Below, piece after piece: positions 12,119 through 23,261 of a DNA stretch of 64,000 nt (within the stretch, counting starts at the first letter, position 1; the number at the start of each line of letters is the position of its first letter). The DNA comes from Siphonodentalium dalli. Lineage: Eukaryota; Mollusca; Scaphopoda; Gadilida; Siphonodentaliidae. Where the stretch lies: contig CP136061.1 in the NCBI GenBank assembly GCA_032622095.1, positions 10,121,287 through 10,185,286 on the forward strand. The letters run 5' to 3'. A model generated the notes under the pieces. The model worked only from the letters and a program-made list of their open reading frames with translations, ran no database searches and was not told the DNA's origin. The position numbers and the translations under genes are program-made.

Positions 12119-12190
12119 ATGAGCTGCTTCGCCATCAGAGACGGATTCCAAGATGACGACAATCTGCTCTATCAATGGCCATTGCAAAAC
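12119..12190 (+). CDS. Candidate first exon, unrecognised protein
   Basis: An ATG at 12119 opens exactly 24 codons ending in front of a consensus donor (CAAAAC then GTAAGTC at 12191). The peptide starts MSCFAIRDGF and contains an Asp-Asp-Asp-Asn run followed by a Tyr-Gln-Trp. A phase-0 continuation was not located. Downstream acceptor-like sites exist at 14337 (TCTTTATTACAG), 16213 (TCTCTTATAG) and 17028 (TTCTTCTGCAG), but the frames after them close quickly. It could be a true 5' exon of a long-intron gene, part of a noncoding transcript, or chance. Confidence 0.25.
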
Positions 12191-15095
12191 GTAAGTCAAA
12201 ATTTATTCTGTTCGTTTGCGGACTAAAAAGGTAAATATCACAATATTCGTACCTGATCAGCACCCGATCTCCAATGGGTTATCTTTATAACTATCAGGAG
12301 AAGTCATATTGACATTACTGACTTCCAATCTAGCTACTTTTATTGAAAACAAAAAGAAGAAAACATTTGATGGAAATTTAATTTCGCCCATCTATCGAAA
12401 ATAAGCTTGATATCATTGCGACAATATTAAAACGACATAATTCATCTCTTAAAAGTAACAAAATTGCACATAATTAGTAATTTTTATGTTTAGTTACATT
12501 AGTTTTCCCACATAATACGATAATATACGTTTTTTGTGTAAAATAATGGGAACTATATATTGCGGCATACTAATGTGAGTTATGAAACCATTTCCGGTAA
12601 TTTCGGGGAAAACCAACTTTCGCTTTTGATTTTCTCTTCAAATTTGTGAATTTACGCATTGTATAATGTCCGATCGCTCTCAATGACGACCCATATTTAA
12701 GGAAGAGTAATTTGGAACGTGTCAGCACTGGTGGTACCAACGATCGCATGAATGATTTTGTACTTTGATGTAAGTTTGATAAATTTTCGACGACTTGTTT
12801 TGAACTTGTATTAAGTTGTAATATTTGTTTACAAAATGGCTGACCGACGTCAATTTCAAACAATCTTATATTTTTTAACAAAAAACGTACGACGCACAAC
12901 GTTTGAAACGCTAGTCAAATATATGTTATTTTTTATCATAATAATCATGGTTGCCATGTATTTTTTCTTGTGCTATTTCTCATAAAAATGAATCATGTTG
13001 CCAAGTTCTGGTCACATGCTATTTTGTATTGCTGACCAGAGTGGACACTCCACAATGTTTTTTTTTACAATTTGGAGGCCCAATGTCCAGATATTTTGTC
13101 CTATTTTGGTTGTAATCAATTATAATAGTTGATTTTATAATACTATCAAGTGCCTAATAATTGTGTCGTTACGTTAGTGATGGATGGGGTTTAGGCTGAA
13201 AGTGAAATTAATAATTATAATATTAATAGTGTCATATCACATGGCAATTAAATTCTGTCTCAATGCCAAATAATACAAGTGATCATTGGGAATTTTCTCC
13301 AAATTAATAATCATGTTGACACTATTACCAGCATCCGAATGACCTGATAGTAATTCAACTATACTAGTTGAATATGTATATGTATTACGGTTTCATGGAT
13401 CTTCAAATAAAAACAAGGGAAATAATCCAACAATAATTACCATAAATGTGACTTACTAAATCATGCCATGAATCGCTACGTATGGGCATAGTTAGATTAG
13501 AGATTCATGGCATGATCTACATGTAACACCACACAAATTTGTATCTAAAGCCTGTTCATTTACCATATTAATATTATTACACTTCAATGCGGCTGCATTT
13601 TCAAGGATCTCATAACTTCTGCATATGGAAGAAAACTGGTTCGATATCGTCATAGTTAACTATTTATACAAGTATTTAGTCAAATATAGGATGTGTCAAA
13701 CCTGGTTATCATGTTACAGGTACAGGTACTCAGCTTCTGTACATGATCAACATTTTGGGAACAGGTAGTGAAAGAGCTACCATTCATTAACTGGTATATA
13801 TAATGCTGGAGTATTATGTAACCCCCCCCCCCACAAAACAAATTTGGTCCAAACAGTTGGAAATAAATGTATTAAGTGACGTCTCACGAAATATTAATAG
13901 TTGGAAAAATCACAAGAATAATATGTAGAAATTGTTTTTATAGTTTTAATTTTGCAACCAGTAATTAGTGGGGAATTTGAAACTTTGAGATAACAAATTA
14001 GAAAATTATAACCCAACGTAGATGGGTGCAAATTATATTTTGCAAACTTGGGACTGGGAGGGAGTTAACTTGGTCCCAGACAGTGCACACCCCACCCTCA
14101 ACAGAGATCATCCAGCTGGGTGTACTGGTTACATGGTACTAATTAATTACATCTAGCATTATGTTAGTAGTTAATATGCAGCAATCTGATTTTTCACAAC
14201 ATGTGGAATAATATAATATTGTGCAACTTAACCCTCAAGCAATATTTTAACTCACTCATTGTTATCTTATTTTTTATGAAATATTGCTTTTGGATTTGTT
14301 AATCTGCAAAATGTTTTGTCTTTATTACAGTTGACAGAACACTAACACATTGGATTGTCATGGGGTTGTCCTGTACCCGGTAGGGGAAGTGCAATGAGAG
14401 GTTGGGATTGTCCTGTACATGTACTTGGTAGGGGAAGGGCAATGAGAGGTTAATTCCTGTAACTCAACATTTACAGGTAAGTTGAGATAGATAATTCAAT
14501 TCATTAAGGCAGCTACCACAATTAGCTGGAAACAAATGTTTTGAACAACCCATCACAGTTAATAGCATTAAATAACAGTTGCGATTGTGTCCCCCTCTGT
14601 ATCTGTAGTATACCTCTGTTATGCTCGCACCAGAGTTAATGAACCACAGGAGTTGTCACGTGACCTGGGGTCTTTGTTAAGTTCAATCTAAAATACATGT
14701 GTATTATCAAAATAACTTTTGTTTTATTTTATCCTGTCGCTGCCATCCATTATCAAAGACACATTCAGGATCTTGGACATTTTATATGAATTTTAAGATA
14801 ATGAAATTGAGTTGAGCTTGTATGAAAACAAAGCCATAGTTGTATGTTAGTTTTTTTCCAAATATTTCAATTAGTACCAGTATAGGGCAATTCAGATCAA
14901 CATGAAACTACCAAGTAATTAAATGAAACCTCCAACAGTTGCTGGAACCCATTTGAGGTATTCGTTAAATCTAATTTGTAGTCCCCCCATAAAGTATTTT
15001 ACAAGGCATTGAGATTAACCACTCAACGCTTCATCTACATACGTTTTACATGAAAATAGTTTGTGTTATTTCATTTTGTAATATGTGGTGTCTAA
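12191..15095. other. Long gene-free stretch
   Basis: No supported gene. A 109-codon minus frame at 12570-12899 lacks an ATG at its 5' end and shows no domain. A 16-bp-stem hairpin lies at 13461-13516 (AATCATGCCATGAATC and its complement). A tandem duplication with a period of about 43 bp (TTGTCCTGTAC, GGTAGGGGAAG, GCAATGAGAGGTT) lies at 14360-14452. Poly-C occurs near 13823. Confidence 0.4.
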
Positions 15096-16063
15096 AGTTA
15101 CCCTCACACCATAGCGTATGCTGAAACCTATGAGTTGCGTGTAAAAAATATTTGTATACGCACCAAACGCAAGCGAAATCAACAATTTTGTCAATTTGTA
15201 ACCTATTCGACCTATGGGTTGCGTGTGAGTTGCGTGTGGGTTGCATGTGGGTTGCGTGTGGGTTGCGTGTGAGTTGCGTGCAGAACTTACGAGTTGCGTT
15301 TGAGTTGCGTTCAAAACTTACAAGTTGCGTTTGACCTGCGTGCTAGTTGCGTGGTATTTGCGAATATCTGTCACGTGATAAAAACCTATACAAATTGCCG
15401 ATTCATTATTTTCTTCAGTACTGAGTTAGTTATCGAAGAGTCAACATGTGGAAAGCTACCAAGAAATCAGATAAAATTGACCTCAAAAGTTTATTTATAC
15501 CATTTCTCAACACGCATGTAGTATGCAACTCACACGCAACTCACACGCAACTAATAGGTTGGATACGCAGGGCATAGGTTGGGGATACGCTGCGAATAAG
15601 CACAATAGGTTGGGGGTACGCTACACACGCAACAGGATCGCAACACGATCGCAACACGATCGCAAAATGATCGCAACAGGTACGCAACACATTCGCAACA
15701 TGTACGGTACCAAAACCTGGCCAGATACCTCAAATTTGGACCTGCGATCACCTGCGTTCATAACTTATGAGTTGCGTACCTGTTGCGATCGTGTTGCGTG
15801 CGTAGCGTACCTGTTGCGTCCCTGTTGCGTATACATTGATCGCAGGCATTCGCAGAGAATTATTGAACATGTTCAAAATTTCCGAACTTACTCTGCGTGT
15901 GTCTGCGTGTGTCTGCGTGTGTCTGCGATCACATGCGTGCTTGTTGCGTACTTCAAACCTATAAAACTTATTAGTTGCGTGTGAGTTGCGTTCGGAACTT
16001 ATGATCACTATTTTTTATTCGCAACCATACTCAACTGGTGATCGCTATGGTGTGAGGGTAGCT
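15096..16063. mobile_element. PIF/Harbinger-type MITE, 968 bp, TAA target duplication
   Basis: Terminal inverted repeats of 21 bp start AGTTACCCTCACACC and end GGTGTGAGGGTAGCT, with one mismatch. The element is flanked by TAA at 15093-15095 and 16064-16066. A 3-bp TWA duplication is characteristic of PIF/Harbinger transposition. The interior consists of TTGCGT/ACGCAA-rich minisatellite in both orientations (GTTGCGTGTGAGTTGCG, ATCGCAACACGATCGC). No transposase is present, so it depends on one encoded elsewhere. Confidence 0.8.
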
Positions 16064-17334
16064 TAATGCGAATGTACCCCGAGAGAGCTTTGTTATTTTA
16101 TTTGTGTAAACGTGGTGTCGGTGGCAACCCCCCAAAGCTAATGCTGTTATACATTGGTGGTGCAAAATTGAAAGTTAAGAAAATTAAAATTAAAATTGTT
16201 CTGTCTCTTATAGGTGATTGAAATAACTTGGAATCAAAGAAATGGAATCCTTGCCATTTGTAATCATTGACAATGCCGACTAACTATGAGGTTGCCTTGC
16301 TGATAGTGGTGCTACAATGAGCAGATGAGCAGATATGTAATTTAATTTAGCGTCAATAAGGCACAACAGTTATGTGAGATTTTTGGTATAACCCATTACC
16401 CATGGTCCATAATATGACAAATACACTACCTTACAGAAAGTGACACATTTGAGGTCAATATAAACTGTATTTCAACAGACTCATCACCAATATGCAATGG
16501 CATAGTGTGATTGATTACTTTGATATAGTGGGAATACTTTGCATCATTGGGATACCTCAGTCCTGGGATAAAACCACAGAATGTCAGAAGCAAAATTTAA
16601 GATTTATTCATGTGTATTTATTTGGTCAGTTAAGTTATGTATGATATCAATGACAATCTATCATATATTGAGATATTTTATGCATTGAAAAGCTGAATGA
16701 GAGTACCATCTTTTGAGAGTTCAGAAATAAAAAAAAACAATTAAAATTAAATAATAACTAATAATTAATTATTAAATTAATAATTAATAATAATATATTG
16801 ATATATATCATTGTATTATTGTATTATGATTGTTTCCATTTAATATCCAAATATACAGACTGTTGGCTTTTTTTTACAAGTTCAATTGATTTGTTATTTG
16901 TCCATCCTGTCCTCGATACATTTCTAAATAGTCCCACTTGCACATGTCTGGTTTATTATTGCCATTTTTCAGAATAGGGTACTCATAATTTGACTTCATT
17001 TATAAGAATGGTGTTCCTTCTTCTGCAGAAAGATGGCTCCTCTCATGGAAAACAGATATGATGCTGCATCTGTCACCACAGTTTAACGATGAAAGTGGAA
17101 GTAGATAAAAGTTATCGGTACCTAAAGTGAACTTATTTTAAAATGTTACAAATCTCTCTTAATTACTCTTATGATGTTCATATTTAAAACATTTCAATAC
17201 ATGGTATGCATTCCTCAATATGTGTTCTACATCCCTGTGAAGTTCCATTGCGTACGGTTGTTGATTTATCCAGATATTGCCAAATTACCTGACCCACTCA
17301 AAAATGATTTTGTTTTGGGAAAACGTGCATCTCC
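16064..17334. other. Gene-free AT-rich stretch
   Basis: No gene. A TAATTAATTATTA low-complexity block is at about 16730-16800. Acceptor-like sites at 16213 and 17028 precede short open frames of fewer than 20 codons and are discussed with the 12119 exon. Nothing else is recognised. Confidence 0.4.
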
Positions 17335-17998
17335 CCCTTAAGCGTAAGTGAATTGCGCTTAATTTAACTTATGCTTAAGCGTAATGTAGACATTACATAA
17401 TGCTAAAACGTAATAAAGTTATGACTTCATTTACACTTAAGCGTCATTCATATACATTCTCATGGAGCTTCCCTCAAGATGAGATGGAGGCAACCACATT
17501 ACTAAAGCCAGTAAACTACTTAAGATTATATCATTATACCTGAGGTGAGATAGGTGAAGAACCCAATTTTGCTTAAACATAATTGAATTAAGCTTAAGCG
17601 TAAATGAATCGCACGCTTGTGTATAAATGAATTATGGTTCAGCATAATCAAAGTGTAATTCGGATGAATTATGCTTACGCGTAAATAATTTATGCTTAAC
17701 CATAAGCATAAGTGAATTATGCTTTATAAGTGTAAATGATTTATGCTTAAGCATAATTATTTACGCTTAAGCGTAATTAGCTAATAAATGTGAAAAACCG
17801 CATCCCAAACTTTCAACATTTATGCCTTATTTGCGCTTAAGCATAAATATGATCCATTTGTGCTTAGCCTAAATTATTTGAGCTTAAGTGTTAATCATAT
17901 GCATTTATTTTAGGCATACAAAATTTGCTATTAAGTGTAAATTTTAATCGCAAATAAATTGCACTTAAGCGTAAGTAATTTGTAATAAGCGCAAATAA
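17335..17998. repeat. Degenerate GCTTAAGCGTAA short-repeat domain
   Basis: Dozens of variants of CTTAAGCGTAAATGAATT and its complement occur in both orientations over about 660 bp, interspersed with unique sequence near 17460-17570. The core CTTAAG is self-complementary, so the block can form many alternative hairpins. The open frame of 216 codons running through it on the minus strand is not credible over this part. Confidence 0.75.
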
Positions 17999-19835
17999 TT
18001 GATAAATGTGAAAATGCATGGCCTCACATACACCTAGACCTGATAAATTGCCATGAATATTGATAATTTTTAAACAGCATGACAGCTTTTGATCAAATAA
18101 ATGTCTTTTTAAAGACTTTTTGGTGAAAATTTCATGTGCTATCCATTGATGAAGAAGGCAAAATTTTATTTTGTTGAGCTTGAAATGTTCTGTCACGTCT
18201 CTATCATGATGGACCCACATGCAGGTGCATGACATGCAATGAAAGACTGAACTTCCAGTGAAGGCAGATTGAAGACGCCTGTGTGAAGATTTCGTGTAAA
18301 GTTGAAAGCATTCAATGAATAGTTTATAAATAAATACCTGTGAAAATCTCAACCAAATTGACAACGTCCAGATTATCCAGCCACCGTGGAATATATCTGT
18401 GATCACCCATTGAACCGAGTCGAAGTTGTTTGCCATGATTTCTGGATAATGTTGTATTTTTAAAGCTTCGAAAATGGCCGTCGACGTCCGCATGCAACGA
18501 GCAACAGTAACGATAACTCTTGCATACTGCATGGAATCCAATATGGGTTTTGAAACATGCCTTCAAATCCAATAAAAACCGAATAGTTTGTGTGTGTGTA
18601 TATGTAGTCCATTATCGTTTCGAATAGCTGACAGTCATTTATTTGTTCAATTGGCATGAGATAATTTATTTGTGATATCATTTAAAATGTTTGATTCCAA
18701 GGTATTTTAAGAATTTGTCAACGTGGTAGTAGTCACATGATGATGCAAATGACCCATAACATGAGCAAGTCAATGACACACATAGCAATTGTTATAGAAA
18801 GATAATCTAACAAGTATTATTGATATTATAGCCAGTGATATACAAATATATATCATGAAAGTGTGCCATTGCCACTGGTGGGTATGGGCATTTGAAGGTT
18901 AATAGCACTAAAATGTGGATACATTTAAGAAACTGCTTCAGAACTTTGAAGAGAGCATATCTATGTTCAACTAATTCAATTTACACCCACATCCAGTTAT
19001 CTTGGGTCACCCGTGTACCTTGTAGACCTGAACATGTCATATTTTAGTTTTCCATGTGCTGAAAAAGTCATGCGCTTGATCTCAGCTGATGACACCTGGA
19101 CTCAAATACCTCACATCACCAGAAGTTATCTCATGAAAAGAATATTGTACAGTCTGCCATAGCTGATCCAAGTTTGCAACACCAGACCCCCAAAACTGTG
19201 TGAAAATGGAGGCTGAACATGACTTGTGGTGAAAACTATGCTTTTTTATGCACACTGTGTTAAAGGTGGCGGGGTTAAATTGTGTGTACTAAATAAAGAA
19301 CCACAGAAGTTATTTTGTTTATAACACATTTATTCCACTGACGGGTAATTCTGAAGAAATTTAGGGAGTTACAATTATTCCGCGAAATAGCGCACTATTG
19401 CTTTAGGTTACACTGGTGCAAATATGACGTATCTAGCGAATATATAGGAGAGAATAAAATAGACACTGGGCCCTGATTGGTCAATAGCCTTGTGTGTTTT
19501 CTTGCATACAAAAATCAACACCCCTCTTCCCTATGATTTCACATAGGTAAAAACACCCTTTGTAGTGAAGTTTGAATTTTGTGGTATGATCTCAAATATA
19601 ACATTGTTTTTAATGCGGTTCTTACGCTAGTTACGACAACACCAGATTTAAAGGCGAATTCCCTGCTAGACGGACATGATGTTTTTGCATAAAAAGTTTC
19701 CACAAATGTTAATCTTTCAGATTTAAAGAAAATTGTGGACATCGGATTTATATTATAAACAGTATACGTTAAAATGTTTGCACTGAAGCCTATGGAAAAC
19801 ATTTACACCAATGTAACCTATAGGAAATGTCTCAA
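17999..19835. other. Gene-free stretch with a possible minus-strand exon
   Basis: No gene is firmly supported. On the minus strand a segment from about 18531 to 18337 lies between an acceptor-like TTCCATGCAG and a donor-like CAG/GTATTT, and two of its frames are open. I see no domain in either, so it is not called as CDS. The remainder is unique AT-rich sequence. Confidence 0.3.
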
Positions 19836-20235
19836 TGCAAGAACTTTTTACTTAATATTTTACTCAAATCGTAAAGCCCAAATTGTCCATACCCAACTTC
19901 GACTCAAACACAGCGGCCTTAATAAAGACATCCACCAATTTCAGAAAAAGCAACAAGTGTACACGTGGTGACATAGAAAGTCCACATCACTTTTTAGTAA
20001 TGCCCAAAATACAATCAAATCAGGAATAAATTGTCATGTTAATAGAAACAGCATTAATGTCCAGTAACATATTCTTAAATTGGTCTAATTATATCCCACT
20101 TCAATCAAACTACAATTAAACGTTTCAAAGCAACACAAACATTTATATCCAGAAGTGGCCGATTTTATTCGTCTAATGTGTGAAATCCTATTGGTCTAAT
20201 TATATCCCACTTCGATCAAACTACAAAAGTTTTAA
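19836..20235 (+). pseudogene. 3' tail of a non-LTR retrotransposon (LINE), interrupted
   Basis: The frame near 19870-19970 reads Lys-Ala-Gln-Ile-Val-His-Thr-Gln-Leu-Arg-Leu and then an Asn-Lys-Asp segment. This is the Leu/Arg-rich stretch that precedes the C-terminal zinc knuckle in many LINE polymerases. The knuckle itself is broken here: a stop falls where the related copy at 41193 has Cys-Gly-Asp. The 3' region holds a partial tandem duplication (about 20075-20155 and 20188-20235, with AAACTACAA). It is then cut by a TTAA-flanked MITE (20236-20626) and resumes at 20627. No active enzyme can be made. Confidence 0.6.
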
Positions 20236-20626
20236 CCCTTTACCCAACAAACCGGCCAAAACCGGCCAAATAAAGCTTCAACAGCCTAAAATATCTTCGG
20301 TCTGTCTCAATAGAACCATACAAATATGGATATCATTGGAACCGGCTCCTTGACCACATTGTGATAGTTACAGTTATGCCCTGTGCCAATGCATTCTCTT
20401 ATATATGCCAGTCGACCATAGGTCGCCTCGCATATATAAGAGAATGCATTGGCCTAAAAAAATATGTTTTTAACACTTTTTACCATTTTTTCTTACATTC
20501 TTTAACAATTTTATAATTTTTAATATGTGTTAAGCCAATGCATTCTCTTATATGTGCGAGGCGACCTATGGTCGACTCGCATATATAAGAGAATGCATTG
20601 GCACAGGGCCGTTCTGTTGGGTAAAG
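20236..20626 (+). mobile_element. piggyBac-type MITE, copy 1
   Basis: Ends are CCCTTTACCCAACA and TGTTGGGTAAAG, next to TTAA at 20232-20235 and TTTTAA at the right. TTAA targets and CCC-starting ends are the signature of piggyBac-class transposition. Two long hairpins (about 20385-20453 and 20534-20602), each with arms of GCCAATGCATTCTCTTATAT, are arranged as inverted copies of one another. Other copies are at 28110 and 29433. The homologous LINE tail at 41361-41375 (ACATTTTAAA) shows the unoccupied site. No coding capacity. Confidence 0.75.
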
Positions 20627-20903
20627 TTTTAAAGCAACACAAACATTTATAACCAGAAGTGGTCGGTTTTATTCGTATTATGTATGAAACCCTATACAAA
20701 ATCGAAATTGTATCCACAAATGACTACTTTGCTAACCAGCTACATGTAGCAAAGCTGTTATATTGTTTGATTCACTTAATTTCCGACGGTCACCAATAGT
20801 CCTAATAACTTATAAATGAAAATTCTATTCAATTCAATAGAGAAAATGGTCCCTTGATATATTCATAAACACACGCAGTTGTAACTCGCTCTATCATATT
20901 TCT
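20627..20903 (+). pseudogene. Continuation of the interrupted LINE tail, 3' untranslated part
   Basis: Similar to 41372-41600: AAGCAACACAAAC, CCAGAAGTGGTCGG, TGTATCCACAAAT and a TTGTTTGATTCA segment occur in the same order in both. It carries no frame. It shows that the MITE at 20236-20626 landed inside a pre-existing repeat. Confidence 0.55.
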
Positions 20904-21024
20904 CGCTCGCTCTATGATCTCTATCTCTCTCTCTCTCTTTCTCTCTCTTTCTCTTTCTTGCTCACTTTCTCGCTCTCTCTCCATCTCTCTCTATCTTTCT
21001 CTCTCTCTTTCTTTCTCTGACCTA
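20904..21024. repeat. CT-rich simple repeat
   Basis: CTCTCT/CTTTCT microsatellite with interruptions. A similar CT-rich block follows the related LINE tail at about 41608-41690, so it belongs to the repeat's 3' region. Confidence 0.85.
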
Positions 21025-21441
21025 AGCAGGTTCATCATTTTATATGCATATTATAATTCAACATTTCAATATATCCACATCATGCCTTCTTATTTTGGCC
21101 TCTCGTTCTTCACTCTAATATACTCATCCTTTCGGAGGAGATAACTCCAAATAAGCGATGACTCGCTTGTTAGCATTGGTATATCCTCTTTTTGGTTATC
21201 TATTCTAAAATCATGTCATCATATAAACTATAATAAACATATGTGAAAATTATTAAAAATGTTCATTAAGTGTACAAATAAATATTTTTAAAACCAGAAC
21301 CAAATCAGCTTGTTACAAGAACCCACTGTTTTAATAGTGTAGGCGAAATGGTCACGTGAATCCATTGACTTTCGTTGACAATAGTAACACACGTTACAAG
21401 TTACACGAACGTGTGTCTAAACCTGACTAATATTAATATTA
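21025..21441. other. Gene-free stretch downstream of the lectin exon
   Basis: No gene. It is AT-rich and lies 3' of the minus-strand lectin exon, so it should contain that gene's 3' UTR if the gene is expressed. AATAAA-like matches on the minus strand are not clear. Confidence 0.3.
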
Positions 21442-21666
21442 TCACGGAGCCGGTGACTTTTGGCAGACAAACGACAGAGTGGCATCACAACGAATCGTTT
21501 GATACATATAGTTATATCGTTCATTGAGATAAACACAGTCTTCCGTCCTATTACTGATAATCGCGGAACGATGTGCGCTGCCCCATAGTACTGCGTTCAG
21601 CTTTGTTCCATCGTGTAGATATACCTTGTTGGTAGTAGAGTCATATAATCCATCGATGAACACACT
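21442..21666 (-). CDS. C-type lectin domain protein, last exon (partial)
   Basis: The frame encodes the C-terminal half of a C-type lectin-like domain: a Leu-Trp-Gly, then Arg-Thr-Glu-Asp-Cys-Val-Tyr-Leu, then a Cys about 20 residues on, and a closing Ser-Phe-Val-Cys-Gln-Lys before the TGA at 21442. The Glu-Asp-Cys and Phe-Val-Cys-Gln-Lys signatures and the cysteine spacing are the family's conserved disulphide framework. C-type lectins bind sugars or other ligands extracellularly, and many invertebrate ones are immune effectors. The usual WND calcium motif is not evident, so calcium-dependent sugar binding is doubtful. The exon probably begins at a TAG acceptor at about 21666-21667. A MITE sits immediately upstream (21668-21972) and has replaced the original acceptor context. 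The N-terminal half of the domain was not found, so the gene may be truncated or have long introns. Confidence 0.65.
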   Translation of the reverse strand, partial: SVFIDGLYDSTTNKVYLHDGTKLNAVLWGSAHRSAIISNRTEDCVYLNERYNYMYQTIRCDATLSFVCQKSPAP

Positions 21667-21667
21667 A

Positions 21668-21972
21668 CACTGTTAACAAATTTCCGATTTGAAACAGAAC
21701 ATAGTGCCGGAAAATTGCTGCCGGAACTATGATCTGTAAAATCACGGAACTTTGTTCCGTACTTATGGGTCATAGTTCCGGCACTATGTTCTGTTTCAAA
21801 TCGGAACATTTTAAAGGAACATAGTTTCAGAATCTCACGGAACATTGTTCCAGAAACTCACGGAACATTGTACCAATATGCTTACAATGTTCCGTGATTT
21901 TACAGATCATAATTCCGGCAGCAATTTTCCGGTACTATGTTCCTTTTCGAAATTGGATTTGTTTTAACAGTG
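21668..21972. mobile_element. TA-flanked MITE with long inverted repeats
   Basis: 305 bp, from CACTGTTAACAAAT to TTTAACAGTG, with TA at 21666-21667 and 21973-21974. The arms share GTTCCGGCACTATGTTC-type sequence repeated in both orientations. A TA duplication points to Tc1/mariner-type mobilisation. A related, more degenerate end occurs at 22590-22602 (TTTTAACAGTGTA). It is inserted against the acceptor of the lectin exon. Confidence 0.75.
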
Positions 21973-22339
21973 TAATGTGTAGTTGAGAACTCGCTCGAAA
22001 TCACATTACATAATGTCACTTTCGGTGTGAGCTAAACAATAGGCAATTAAGATGGAATTGCATAATATCTGAGAAACCTCGAACGAGGTTAAATAGACAA
22101 AACGAGGTTCAATAGATCGAGTTTGGGTTTTCCCTGACCTGATAAATTGTTTCAACAACTAAAATTGTTTTAAAGTAGATAATAACTGAGTTAACATCAA
22201 TACAAAAACTCTCCTGATAAGATTAAATGTGCCTCCTATAGTCAAAAGACGTTGTAGTGAGAAAGATATTACCATTGACACTGGATTGCCTTGGATTTCA
22301 AAGTTTCATATCCGCCACCTGGACAACTTCAAAATGGCT

Positions 22340-22602
22340 CCCGCCTTGCGTGCTATATTACCCAGCGTGCAATTGCCGGAACATAATTCCTGCGATATAC
22401 GGTAATCGCATTCCGGCACTTTGTTGCGCGCTCAAACCGACTCATAGCGACAGTAGAAATCTGAAATAGACGCTAATCGCATTCCGGCACTTTGTTGCGA
22501 GCTCAAACCGACTCATAGCGACAGTAGAAATATAACGGCACTATGTTACCTACCCAAATCGAAACAAAGTTTATGTTGAAACTGGGGAATTTTAACAGTG
22601 TA
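22340..22602. repeat. Degenerate relative of the 21668 MITE with internal tandem copy
   Basis: Ends in TTTTAACAGTG followed by TA, like the right end of 21668-21972, and repeats ATTCCGGCACTTTGTTGCG motifs. A 71-bp tandem duplication occupies about 22403-22530 (TAATCGCATTCCGGCAC through GCGACAGTAGAAAT twice). The left end is not resolved. Confidence 0.5.
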
Positions 22603-23164
22603 TCTGAAAACAGAGAAACTGTCTGTACATCATATATACTGGAAAGACAATATATAACCGTATATAATACAAATATAACGCGGGGAGTCACAGAGAAATT
22701 CGCATTGGAGCCCTATAATCATGCAGTTCTCCTGGTCAGTCTAAGATTCCTTCGACGTAACCAAGCTAGTTACATGGGTAGTGCTTGGTCGAAGTATGGT
22801 TATCTTACGTAACCAAGCTAGTTACATGGGTAGTGATTGGTCGAAGTACGGTTATCTTACTCTTTTATATCGGACTTCACGTCTAGATCCAGTGGCGGGA
22901 TTGTTCGTCAAATTTAACCGAGTTTATCATAAATATCAATACAAAATCCATGCTACATTTATCGGAAAGGGTGATATCTTACGGTCATAATGATGTGCTA
23001 TAATCAAACTGTTGTATTAAATATGCACATCATATCGTGTAGTTACGAGTAATACAATTAGTATATACTGTAAAAAGAATGCGCTAACAATTGTTATCAC
23101 CTCATTATAATAAGTAACAATGACAGTGCTTGTATCTTGGCAAAGCTAGCGGTGACAATTAACA
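22603..23164. other. Gene-free stretch with a 52-bp tandem duplication
   Basis: Two near-identical 52-bp units (ACGTAACCAAGCTAGTTAC, then ATGGGTAGTG, then TTGGTCGAAGTA) at 22755-22806 and 22807-22858. Short open frames overlap the duplication and have no domain. Confidence 0.5.
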
Positions 23165-23261
23165 CAGCTCAAGCAGAGCGGGAATTTCTATTTGACCCAC
23201 TTTTTCGAACTCGACCCAAATTATTTTCGGCTCAAAAAGTTCGGCCCAGGTGGCCATTTTT
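23165..23261 (+). repeat. Left fragment of the 380-bp satellite, cut by an insertion
   Basis: Matches the GCAGAGCGGGAATTTCTATT through AGGTGGCCATTTTT part of the tandem array at 25704-27145. It stops exactly where the sequence AGCTCAACTTA begins. The continuation (TTTAATATGGGACAG) resumes at about 25703. Confidence 0.75.

Noticed and set aside
12570..12899. 109-codon minus-strand ORF
   Set aside because: Begins at TTG, not ATG, and has no recognisable domain, acceptor or neighbouring exon.
15523..15984. 153-codon ORF
   Set aside because: Translation of TTGCG/CGCAA repeats inside the Harbinger-type MITE.
17891..18541. 216-codon minus-strand ORF
   Set aside because: The 3' part is GCTTAAGCGTAA-type repeat, and no domain is visible in the rest. 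A splice-flanked fragment of it is mentioned only as a possibility.
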